Source: Bowdeniella nasicola
GTDB lineage: Bacteria; Actinomycetota; Actinomycetes; Actinomycetales; Actinomycetaceae
Assembly: GCA_030537895.1 (NCBI GenBank)
Contig: JAUNVA010000011.1
Coordinates: 9,876 to 67,877, forward strand
Direction of reading: 5' to 3'
DNA: 58,002 nt
Shown here piece after piece: positions 35,701 through 42,519 of the stretch. The translations under genes and the position numbers were made by a program. How positions within the stretch are numbered: position 1 is the stretch's first letter; every line of letters begins with the position of its first letter. The notes beneath the pieces were generated by a model that worked only from the letters and a program-made list of their open reading frames with translations, made no database searches and was not told the DNA's origin.

Positions 35701-36262
35701 CTGGCTGCGTTCGGCCGTGGCCTCCGACGCCGCCGCTTGGGCGGCCGAACTTGGCCAAGAGGAGGACAAGTCCGGCCTGCACTGTGAGGCCAATATCTTC
35801 CGCTATCGTCCACACGACGTGACGATCCGGGCGGGGGCTGGCGCGAGCGTCGGTGAACTGGCACGCCTGCTGTGTGCCGCCCACCTGGTAGGCGCGCAGG
35901 TGCGCGTCTCTCTCGAACCGGAGCTATCCCGCAACCTGAAGGCCCGCCACTCTGCAGGCCCCGCGGCGATCGCCGGCCTGCAGCGTCTGGCCAAGGTCGT
36001 GGAGGTCGGCGAGCGGCTCGACCAATTCATCGCGCGCGCAAAGGCCGGAGAGACCTTCGAGCGGATCCGCGTGATTGGCGAGAGCGAAGGGGCCGAGCTG
36101 GAGACAGCGCTCGCGGGCACCGCGGAGCTCACGGTGCTGGCCGGCCCGGTCCTTGCGACGGGGCGACGCGAGCTGCTGACGTTCCTGCGTGAGCAGGCGA
36201 TCTCGCGTACCCGCCACCGCTTCGGGCACCTGCCCGCTGGCGAGGAAGTGCCCGTCCGCTAA
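32783..36262 (+). CDS. putA: Bifunctional proline dehydrogenase / glutamate-gamma-semialdehyde dehydrogenase
   Basis: A fused PutA that oxidises proline to glutamate through FAD and NAD. The 1159-residue protein has the proline dehydrogenase domain at about 130-440 (for example AYLPDSFGALEQLLDFA, IKIRIVKGANLSMERVEAEL, EMLQGMSPSQARAVRDRVGS), the aldehyde dehydrogenase domain at about 470-960 with the catalytic Glu near residue 714 (VFAETSGKNA) and the nucleophile Cys near residue 748 (FGHAGQKCSAASL). There is a further 160-residue C-terminal region that is not part of the core, as found in longer PutA types. No N-terminal ribbon-helix-helix DNA-binding domain is seen, so it is not a self-repressor. 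ATG 32783 follows GGAGG; ATG 32768 overlaps that site and is rejected. Confidence 0.96.
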   Translation: MTQVPADVLALVDDAVDLAHRWIDETEAGQTDDERATTGQLAALVADSAGLDLAMRFVDRVARPEDSKTAAKELAQLTTGDAASFLGTMDRALLGLGAKAARLAPGVVVPLARKRLRQIVGHLVVDSRDPQLAEHLERSRKDGFRLNINLLGEAVLGEGEAASRMQRTIDLINREDVDYVSIKVSSLVSQITTWDTSGTADRVLERLRPLYRAAVSTSPHTFVNLDMEEYRDLDLTIEVFTRLLDEEEFHNLEAGIVLQAYLPDSFGALEQLLDFAARRHEDGKAPIKIRIVKGANLSMERVEAELHGWRQAPYPTKDDVDANYLRLMERILRKVNLGAVRVGVASHNLYAVALAHLLASERGVSEMLDIEMLQGMSPSQARAVRDRVGSVLLYTPVVAPEDFDVAVSYLVRRLEENAQTQNFLRALFADEHDESGAGLADQEDRFRRAVSAMTSVPAGARRTVERDPIGESFENTADSDPALPATRAWAREALAADVGECWSPMLTSKDEVDAVVDKVLGAVPAWQARPAAERAEILRAVAQQLEDRRGQFLTVAAKEAGKTVDQADPEISEAIDFARYYADRALELEKGASLATDGARFEPVELTLVTPPWNFPVAIPCGGVMAALAAGSGVIIKPAHHVPRCTEIIVEAAHAAGVPGELLQAVRTAENEIGRHLVSHDRIDQVILTGASETAEMFEGWRAEHEGGPRVFAETSGKNALIITPAADYDLAVADLVKSAFGHAGQKCSAASLAILVGSAGTSKRLLGQLVDAASSVRVGWPTDLQAIMGPVIEAPSGKLERALTTLEEGESWLVEPRQLDDTGRLWSPGVKDGVSPHSFFHLTECFGPVLGIMRAKTLAEAIELQNAVEYGLTGGLHSLDEEEIDYWLEHVHVGNAYVNRHITGAIVQRQAFGGWKLSAFGPGAKAGGPNYVAQLGRWVPDGEPSHGIELPEEVAQVHADLTGLVTDQAERSWLRSAVASDAAAWAAELGQEEDKSGLHCEANIFRYRPHDVTIRAGAGASVGELARLLCAAHLVGAQVRVSLEPELSRNLKARHSAGPAAIAGLQRLAKVVEVGERLDQFIARAKAGETFERIRVIGESEGAELETALAGTAELTVLAGPVLATGRRELLTFLREQAISRTRHRFGHLPAGEEVPVR

Positions 36263-36269
36263 CAGCAAC

Positions 36270-36309
36270 GCACCCGCCGTCCCACCCTGATGGAAGGGGC
36301 GGCGGGTGC
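36270..36309 (+). terminator. Hairpin terminator between putA and DUF2505 gene
   Basis: Ten-base perfect stem GCACCCGCCG / CGGCGGGTGC at 36270-36279 and 36300-36309, followed by GGCTTT. The short T run is weak, but its location between convergent genes suits a bidirectional end signal. Confidence 0.6.
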
Positions 36310-36334
36310 GGCTTTGCGCATCCTCGGAGCGTCT

Positions 36335-36826
36335 TTACTCTCGCTTGAGGAATTCCAGTGCGATCGACTTTTCGGCTTCGACGATGTCATCGGTCGCACC
36401 AACGGCGGCTCGCTCAATCGGGCCGGAGAACAGCGGAACGTTGGCGTTCACCTCGCCCTCGTAGGTCTTGACGCATTCGTCACCGTCGGGTGTGAGCTCC
36501 ATATGAGCGCGCACACGCACGGGCGCGCCGGCGATGTCGAGGCTGAGGGAGCCCACCCGACGGCCATCGGCGGCGGGCGCCTGCCACACCTCCACGGTGG
36601 TGAGCTGGAGTCGCGATCCCACGAAGCGGCGTGCCGCGGGCGGCACGTGGTCGGAGGGGATCTCCGCCCGCACCGTGATCGTGAGCTCGTCCTCTCCGTT
36701 GATGGTGACCACGACTCGCTCGGCGCCGGCCTTGTGGGCCCGCGCGAGCTGGTAGTCCTCGCGACGCCACAGGTCCGCGACCTGCGCGGCGGGCGCGTCA
36801 TAGTGCACTGAGGTGGAAAATCGCAT
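36335..36826 (-). CDS. DUF2505 family (START-like) protein
   Basis: A 163-residue soluble protein of the DUF2505 family, with a START/Bet v1-like fold of unknown ligand. Its first line MRFSTSVHYDAPAAQVADLW and TPDGDECVKTYEGEVNANVP (about 107-126) are family landmarks. No catalytic residues are known. ATG 36826 follows GGGAGGACC. Convergent with putA and divergent from pdtaS. Confidence 0.75.
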   Translation of the reverse strand: MRFSTSVHYDAPAAQVADLWRREDYQLARAHKAGAERVVVTINGEDELTITVRAEIPSDHVPPAARRFVGSRLQLTTVEVWQAPAADGRRVGSLSLDIAGAPVRVRAHMELTPDGDECVKTYEGEVNANVPLFSGPIERAAVGATDDIVEAEKSIALEFLKRE

Positions 36827-36914
36827 CGGTCCTCCCGGGCGGTCGGCTCCTTTAAGCCTAGCCCGCCCGAGGCCAAGGGCCGAAAGGCCTGTCGTGAAAA
36901 CCGCGGTGGGGCTC

Positions 36915-36920
36915 TAGTCT
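36915..36920 (+). promoter_or_regulatory. -10 box for pdtaS, leaderless type
   Basis: TAGTCT, then GGAGGC (6 bases) and GTG at 36927. GGAGG is too close to the start for a standard ribosome site, so the leaderless reading is favoured. Confidence 0.45.
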
Positions 36921-36926
36921 GGAGGC

Positions 36927-38390
36927 GTGTCGAACCTGAACGAACTGCTGCGCCGCCTCGGCGGACTCGCCCCCCGCCAGGCCGAGTGGCTCCACCTGCT
37001 CGTGGGAGACTGGCAGCTGATCTCTGACCTCGCGTTCGCCGACCTCGTCTTGTGGGTACCGGACGGGGAAGGTTTCACCGCGGTCGCCCACTGCCGCCCT
37101 TCGACGGGCTCGACCGTCCACCACGACGACGTCGTCGGCAGGCACATCCCCGAGGGCCGGCGGGCACTGCTGGAAGAGACGATGCGCACGGGCACCATTT
37201 CACGCAGCGCCGAGCCCCGCTGGACGGGGTCCTACGCCGTGCGGGAGGATCTCGTTCCTGTCCGGTTTGAGGGCGAGTCGATCGCCGTCGTCTCGCGGGA
37301 GGCGAACCTCGGGACCGCGCGGAGTCAGTCGCGACTGGAACGCAACTACCAGGAGGCGGCGGACGACCTGTGCGCGATGATGACGCGAGGGGAGTTCCCC
37401 TCGACGACGGTCCCGGGATACCGCCGGGGAACCCCGCGTGTAGGCGATGGCATGGTGCGTCTGGACCCCGACGGCGCGGTGCTGTATGTCTCGCCCAACG
37501 GTCTGTCCTGCCTGCACCGCCTCGGTGTGCCTGGCTCGCTCACGGGCCAGGTCCTGGCCGAGGCGGTCACGGAGAGCCTCGAGCCGCATACGAGTGTGGA
37601 CGAAACCTTGCCGGTCGTGCTCATGGGACGGGCCGCCTGGCTCACCGAGGTCGAATCCTATGGTGTGAACCTCACGCTGCGAGCCCAGCCCATTACCAAT
37701 CGCGGGACGCGCCTGGGCGCCGTGCTTCTCGTGCGGGACGTCTCCGAGGTACGCCGCCGCGAGCGTGAGCTACTCACCAAGGACGCGACGATCCGCGAGA
37801 TCCACCACCGTGTGAAGAACAATCTGCAAACCGTGGCCGCCCTACTGCGCCTGCAAGTGCGCCGTTCGACGTCGGAGGAAACACGAGCGGCCCTCACCGA
37901 GGCGCAGCGCCGGGTCGCGACGATCGCTTCCGTCCACGAAACCCTCTCACAGACGATTGACGAGACGGTTGACTTCGACGATGTGTTCGTGCGGGTGTTG
38001 CGCCTCGCCGCGGACGTGGCGAGCCCGGGGGATCACCCGACGACGAAGGTCATCGGTAGTTTCGGATTCGTAGGCGCCGACGTGGCCACGTCTCTTTCCG
38101 TTGTCCTCACCGAACTGGTCTCCAACGCGGTGGAGCACGGCTACGGCGGGCGCGCCGGCGAGATCGAGGTCGAAGCGATCCGCGAGGACGGCGAGCTCAC
38201 CGTCTACGTGCGCGACTCCGGGTGTGGTCTTGGCCCCGGTGGGCCGGGCAGTGGGCTCGGTACGCAGATCGTGCGCACGCTCGTGCACAGTGAACTGCGT
38301 GGCACCATCAGCTGGTCCGACCGTGAGGGCGGTGGAACCGAGGTCGTGGTGCACGTTCACCTGCACAACGATGACGCTGCGCAGCGCTAG
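36927..38390 (+). CDS. pdtaS: PdtaS-type sensor histidine kinase
   Basis: A 487-residue cytosolic sensor kinase of the HisKA_2/HWE-like class. Domain order: N-terminal GAF-like domain (about 10-150), PAS-like domain (about 165-280, with VLYVSPNGLSCLHRLG), the phospho-acceptor motif REIHHRVKNNLQTV with His at about residue 293, and a HATPase_c domain (ELVSNAVEHGYGG N-box, GCGLGPGGPGSGLGTQIV G-box). In mycobacteria PdtaS with PdtaR senses zinc/copper and nitric oxide stress and antiterminates translation or transcription; the partner PdtaR is not in this window. Next to whiB1 as in mycobacteria. Confidence 0.9.
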   Translation: MSNLNELLRRLGGLAPRQAEWLHLLVGDWQLISDLAFADLVLWVPDGEGFTAVAHCRPSTGSTVHHDDVVGRHIPEGRRALLEETMRTGTISRSAEPRWTGSYAVREDLVPVRFEGESIAVVSREANLGTARSQSRLERNYQEAADDLCAMMTRGEFPSTTVPGYRRGTPRVGDGMVRLDPDGAVLYVSPNGLSCLHRLGVPGSLTGQVLAEAVTESLEPHTSVDETLPVVLMGRAAWLTEVESYGVNLTLRAQPITNRGTRLGAVLLVRDVSEVRRRERELLTKDATIREIHHRVKNNLQTVAALLRLQVRRSTSEETRAALTEAQRRVATIASVHETLSQTIDETVDFDDVFVRVLRLAADVASPGDHPTTKVIGSFGFVGADVATSLSVVLTELVSNAVEHGYGGRAGEIEVEAIREDGELTVYVRDSGCGLGPGGPGSGLGTQIVRTLVHSELRGTISWSDREGGGTEVVVHVHLHNDDAAQR

Positions 38391-38534
38391 GTCACTGAGG
38401 TGCCGCGCATCTGACGGGGGAGGAGGGCGCGCACGCGGATCCGCCCTCAGGCGGGAGGTGAGTCAGCCACAGCACACCCGTCGGTGTGGAGGCTGCCGGC
38501 CCCTGTCCGAGCTCTGGCGCACCGTAGCACGCAG

Positions 38535-38559
38535 AACGCCCCGCCGTCGGCGGGGCGTT
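38535..38559. terminator. Bidirectional hairpin between pdtaS and whiB1
   Basis: Eleven-base perfect stem AACGCCCCGCC / GGCGGGGCGTT with a GTC loop. It lies 145 bases after the pdtaS stop and 19 bases after the whiB1 stop (minus strand), so it serves mainly whiB1. No U tract on either side. Confidence 0.7.
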
Positions 38560-38577
38560 GTGCGAAACAGTGAGGGG

Positions 38578-38826
38578 CTAGCTGGCGCGGCGGGCGCGAG
38601 CGGTCCGGCGCTTCAACGCGCGCCGCTCGTCCTCACTCATGCCACCCCACACGCCGGAATCCTGACCGTTGTCGAGCGCCCATTTCAGGCAAATATCGGC
38701 GACTTTGCAGCGTTGGCATACGGCCTTCGCCTGCTCAATCTGAACGAGCGCAGGACCGGTGTTCCCGATAGGAAAGAAGAGTTCGGGATCCTCGTGCAGA
38801 CATTCGGCCTGGTGACGCCAGTCCAT
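38578..38826 (-). CDS. whiB1: WhiB1-type Fe-S transcriptional regulator
   Basis: An 82-residue Wbl protein with a [4Fe-4S] cluster ligated by Cys9, Cys37, Cys40 and Cys46, the same numbering as M. tuberculosis WhiB1. The turn GVWGGMSEDERRALKRR and the basic tail RTARARRAS are typical of the WhiB1/WhmE group, which acts with the principal sigma factor and senses nitric oxide. The ATG at 38826 is preceded by GAGGAGACGAA. WhiB1 is essential in mycobacteria. Confidence 0.95.
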   Translation of the reverse strand: MDWRHQAECLHEDPELFFPIGNTGPALVQIEQAKAVCQRCKVADICLKWALDNGQDSGVWGGMSEDERRALKRRTARARRAS

Positions 38827-39057
38827 TTCGTCTCCTCGTGCTCGCGGTTGTAGCGGTCAACAAATGACGGGTTTCGCTCCAACGATGGGGTAATGAGTTG
38901 AGCCTTTAGCTTCGCACTTCTGCCAAGGCAGCACAAGAGACTGACCTCCCGATCCGCATAATCCCGCGGTGTCATTGCTCACACCGACTCATGGCGTCCG
39001 TCCGTACCGCGACATCACCCGATGAATAACGCCCGTTACCTCCCACTCAGGCACCGC

Positions 39058-39063
39058 TAGGCT
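39058..39063 (+). promoter_or_regulatory. -10 box for small membrane-protein gene
   Basis: TAGGCT, then GGGGGC (6 bases) and GTG at 39070, identical over 12 bases to the asparaginase gene leader at 8218-8229. Confidence 0.45.
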
Positions 39064-39069
39064 GGGGGC

Positions 39070-39486
39070 GTGAATGCACGCTTTGCGACGCTCGTCGAGA
39101 TGCCTTGGCCGCTCCTTTTTTCGGTTGTGGTCGGTGGCCTGCACACGCTGTTCTATCTCGGCGTGGGAGGAATCTTCGTGCGGGACGCCACTATCGCACC
39201 TGCCTTCCGTCAGGTGGCCCTCCTCATGGCGGGCGCCGCACTCCTCATGGCGATTTGCCTGGCGCTACCGACCTGGGCTCTCGCGAGCCGTAAACGGGCC
39301 GGACGGGCGCCGCTGCTCGTGCTGTTTGTCTGCGAGGCAATGGCCTATCTCGTCACCATCGGCAACTTCGCGCTATGGGTGAACCTCCTCGGTCTGCTCG
39401 CCGCTCCCGCGGCGTGGGGCCTGCTCACCGCGCAGACCCGTGCCTACCTCGGGGTCGCTGACAGGCCCGATCTTTTTGACGATTAG
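39070..39486 (+). CDS. Small four-helix membrane protein
   Basis: A 138-residue protein with four predicted membrane segments (LLFSVVVGGLHTLFYLGVGG, VALLMAGAALLMAICLAL, LLVLFVCEAMAYLVTI, ALWVNLLGLLAAPAAWGLL). No family recognised. It stops in the four-base overlap TTAG with the convergent EccC-like gene. Confidence 0.65.
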   Translation: MNARFATLVEMPWPLLFSVVVGGLHTLFYLGVGGIFVRDATIAPAFRQVALLMAGAALLMAICLALPTWALASRKRAGRAPLLVLFVCEAMAYLVTIGNFALWVNLLGLLAAPAAWGLLTAQTRAYLGVADRPDLFDD

Positions 39487-42425
39487 GGAGCTGGAACCAG
39501 CGCAACGATGTCTGCCCCACCCTGCGTCAGCCAGACGCCACGCCCCGGCTGATCGACAGTGGGGTCCGCCGCGTAGACCCAGGGGGCGGCCACCGCGCCG
39601 ATCCCGGTGAGGCGGGGGCCACGGTTCGGTCGAAGAAGCAGGATTCGAGCCTCCGCCTTGAGGTCGGTGAGTGGTCCGTACGTTGCGGCGTTCAGACGCG
39701 CCGGCGTCGTTGCGAGGAGGACAGCCCTGCCCTCTTCGCGCGCCGCCGCGAGCTCGGCCTCCTCGCCTGTGGCGTCGTCGATGACGACGGCCTGTCCGGC
39801 CCACGGCGCGGCGAGCACCGCGAGAGCGGCGCTGCGACCGGACCCCGCTGGGCCGACGACGATCGTTGAGCCGAACTGCGGTGTGAAGGGTTCTCCGTAA
39901 GGCAGACACCATCCCGCCGCGGCCCTCGAGGTGTCCTCCTCATGGTTGAGGCTGGGGGCGGGGCCCTCAGCCAGGGAGCGGAGCCGCCGCACCTGTGGAT
40001 CGGAGCTGGTCTGGTGGGGCGACGGCGCGAGTGCCAGCTGGATCAGTCGACCCGAGGTGAGGCACCGGGCACGTCCGGGGATGAGCCGTGTCATGCGCTG
40101 CTCGCTCGACAGGCCACACACCGCCTGGGTTCCGGGATCGAGGCCTCCGAGGATGAGACGCTCGCTCAGCGCCGCCGCATAACGCGCCGCTGCGAGCGAG
40201 GCATCGGATGTGGCGATCACGGATGCCGCCAGGCGGATGACCAACTCGCAATGGTCGGCTCCGAAGCCGGGACCGAAGGCCGAATCCAGTGCGGCCCGCC
40301 ACGCGTGCAGGTCATCGATCACCAGGGTGCAGCGGCGATCTCGACCGAGAATCTCGGGCAGCATCCGGGCGAGGTGTGCCTCGTGCAGGTCGATGACGCC
40401 ACCGAAGTGGGGCTCCGCTTCGAGATCCGCCAGCTGGGAGGCGAGGCGGGCGCGATCGGCGACGAGGTAGGTCGGGGTGTGGCGCGCACTGAGGCGAGTC
40501 GCGAGCAGTGCCGCCGTTGTTTTGCCTGCGGCGGGGCCACCCATGATGAGCACGTGCCTGCCGGTGGGGCGATAGGGCACGTGGCGAAGTTCTTCGGGCT
40601 CGTCGGCAAGACCCCATGCCTCAGGACCGGCCCGCTCGATGCGGCGTGGCAGCTCGGGAGCCCAGGGAACCTGTGCCCCCCTGCCACCAGTGCGCCGCCA
40701 GGCGGCGTCGATTTGCGTCACAAGGGCCCGCACGTCCTCGAGTGGGCCGGCCCAGGCGATCTGGGCGAGCGTGCTCGCGACGAAGGCACGCCCCGCGATG
40801 GGGGGTAGGTCTGCCGCATCGGGGCGGTCGATGACGTCGCTCGAATCGGCGGGGGTCGTGACGCGTAGACAGATTCGCAACGGCATGTTGGCGCGCATCT
40901 GGGCACTGACCGCTCCGGCGGGGCGTTGCGTCGCCGCAATGAGATGGATCCCGAGGGATCGGCCCTGGGTCGCGATCCGGACGAACTGATCGAGCACATC
41001 AGGGTGGTCGCTGGTGAGTGCGGCGAATTCGTCGATCACCACGAGGATGCGGGGCATCAGCGGGGTGCAGCCCGAGGTTTCGTATTCGTCGATTGACCGT
41101 AGGCCAGCGGCTGCGAGAAGACGCTCGCGACGCCGAAGCTGAGCCCGCAGCGACGTGAGGGCGCGTGCGGTACCGGCGGGTTCGAGGTCGGTCAGCACCC
41201 CGATCGTGTGGGGCAGCCGGATGAGGGGCCCGAACGCAGCGCCGCCCTTGAAGTCGATCAACAGGAACGTGAGGGTGGTCGGAGGATTCGTCGCCGCCAA
41301 CATGAGCAGCCAGGTGGTGAGGAGCTCGGATTTTCCGGCGCCGGTCGTGCCCGCGACGATGGCGTGCGGTCCGTCCCTCACCAGATCCACCAGGAGCGGT
41401 CCCTCCATCGCCCGAGCGAGTGGCACCGCGAGGTTTGGCGCAAGGGCGGTGCGACGCCACCGTGCGGCGACCGCATCCGGTGTGAGCGCCATGAGATCGG
41501 CGGCGAGGACCGCCTCGGGGAGACGTTGCGCCGGGGTGTGGCGGGCGTGCAGTGCCGCGACCTCGGAGATGAACCGTGCGGAGGCGCGGGGAATCGAACG
41601 CCCCCATCGGATGGGAAGCGGCACGGCCCAGGGCAGCGGAGCCCCATAGGTAATGACCACTTCGTCGGTGCCGGGCGCCGTGGCGCGCGCCGCCTCCTCG
41701 ATCCGCAGACGGACCCCACCTCGCGCGGGATCGGGCGTCGAGAACCAGGGACAGGTGAGGGCGAGGACGGAACGATCGTGGGCCAGAGCGAGCCAGCCGG
41801 CGAGGTAGCGGGCATGGGCCTCGGCGTGCGGTCCACTCAGACTCCATGCTTCGCCCGCGTTGAGAGTAACCGCGCGCGTGAGCATACGTGGGAGGGTCGC
41901 AACGTGGACGCCGTGTCCTCCCAGGAGGGCACGCGCGAGGAGGTCGGAGGGGTGGTCCGGCAGGCGTTGGTGGCGTGCGGACCGGGTGGTTGCCGACCGC
42001 ATTGCCCACCAGCCGGCAAGCGCCATGAACGCCGGAATCGCCACCATGGCCCAACGCCACGGAGGACCTCCGAGCGCAAGCGGGACCATCGCCACGGCCA
42101 TGAGGAGGGGGATGCCCACGCGCAGGGCGAGGGCGCCATCGATCGCGGTGCCGAGGCGGGCCGGAGTGATCGGGGCGAGCTGCACCCGCGTGTTCCCGAA
42201 GGTGAGCTCGCAGCCCCGCTGTCGCAGGCGTAGTCTCCGGCTCGCGCGGCCGGGCAGGTGCACGCGCACGGCGCGGGCACCGATTGAGAGCTCACCGGCG
42301 AGGCGGGCGACGGTCGGGTCGAGTAGCCGCACCTCACCGGCGCGACCGATGCGATAGTGCCCGGCGGGCAGCACCTGTGCGTATCCGAGGTCTGGCCCGG
42401 CCCGCACAGTGAAGAGCACAGCCAT
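39483..42425 (-). CDS. EccC/EssC-like type VII secretion ATPase with FHA-like N-terminus
   Basis: A 980-residue FtsK/SpoIIIE-family protein. The N-terminal 90 residues look like a degenerate FHA domain (GHYRIGRAGEVRLLDPTV, without the usual phosphothreonine Ser/His residues). Two membrane segments follow at about residues 100-145 (LRVGIPLLMAVAMVPLAL; VAIPAFMALAGWW). Then three ATPase modules: the first is complete, with Walker A GTTGAGKSELL and Walker B RILVVIDEFAAL; the second (GGPAAGKTTAAL, TLVIDDLHAW) and the third (GPAGSGRSAAL, AVVIDDATG) are more degenerate. This is the architecture of the ESX/T7SS motor EccC or Firmicutes EssC. No WXG100 (Esx), EccB, EccD, EccE or MycP gene is in the window. 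Confidence 0.85.
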   Translation of the reverse strand: MAVLFTVRAGPDLGYAQVLPAGHYRIGRAGEVRLLDPTVARLAGELSIGARAVRVHLPGRASRRLRLRQRGCELTFGNTRVQLAPITPARLGTAIDGALALRVGIPLLMAVAMVPLALGGPPWRWAMVAIPAFMALAGWWAMRSATTRSARHQRLPDHPSDLLARALLGGHGVHVATLPRMLTRAVTLNAGEAWSLSGPHAEAHARYLAGWLALAHDRSVLALTCPWFSTPDPARGGVRLRIEEAARATAPGTDEVVITYGAPLPWAVPLPIRWGRSIPRASARFISEVAALHARHTPAQRLPEAVLAADLMALTPDAVAARWRRTALAPNLAVPLARAMEGPLLVDLVRDGPHAIVAGTTGAGKSELLTTWLLMLAATNPPTTLTFLLIDFKGGAAFGPLIRLPHTIGVLTDLEPAGTARALTSLRAQLRRRERLLAAAGLRSIDEYETSGCTPLMPRILVVIDEFAALTSDHPDVLDQFVRIATQGRSLGIHLIAATQRPAGAVSAQMRANMPLRICLRVTTPADSSDVIDRPDAADLPPIAGRAFVASTLAQIAWAGPLEDVRALVTQIDAAWRRTGGRGAQVPWAPELPRRIERAGPEAWGLADEPEELRHVPYRPTGRHVLIMGGPAAGKTTAALLATRLSARHTPTYLVADRARLASQLADLEAEPHFGGVIDLHEAHLARMLPEILGRDRRCTLVIDDLHAWRAALDSAFGPGFGADHCELVIRLAASVIATSDASLAAARYAAALSERLILGGLDPGTQAVCGLSSEQRMTRLIPGRARCLTSGRLIQLALAPSPHQTSSDPQVRRLRSLAEGPAPSLNHEEDTSRAAAGWCLPYGEPFTPQFGSTIVVGPAGSGRSAALAVLAAPWAGQAVVIDDATGEEAELAAAREEGRAVLLATTPARLNAATYGPLTDLKAEARILLLRPNRGPRLTGIGAVAAPWVYAADPTVDQPGRGVWLTQGGADIVALVPAP

Positions 42426-42519
42426 GCCCCCATGATCCCCTTCGCTGCGATAGACCCGAGCAGGGCCCCTCCAGGATGGGGATGGGCTCCCGGAGGGCCA
42501 CCCCTGTGGATGGTGGACG

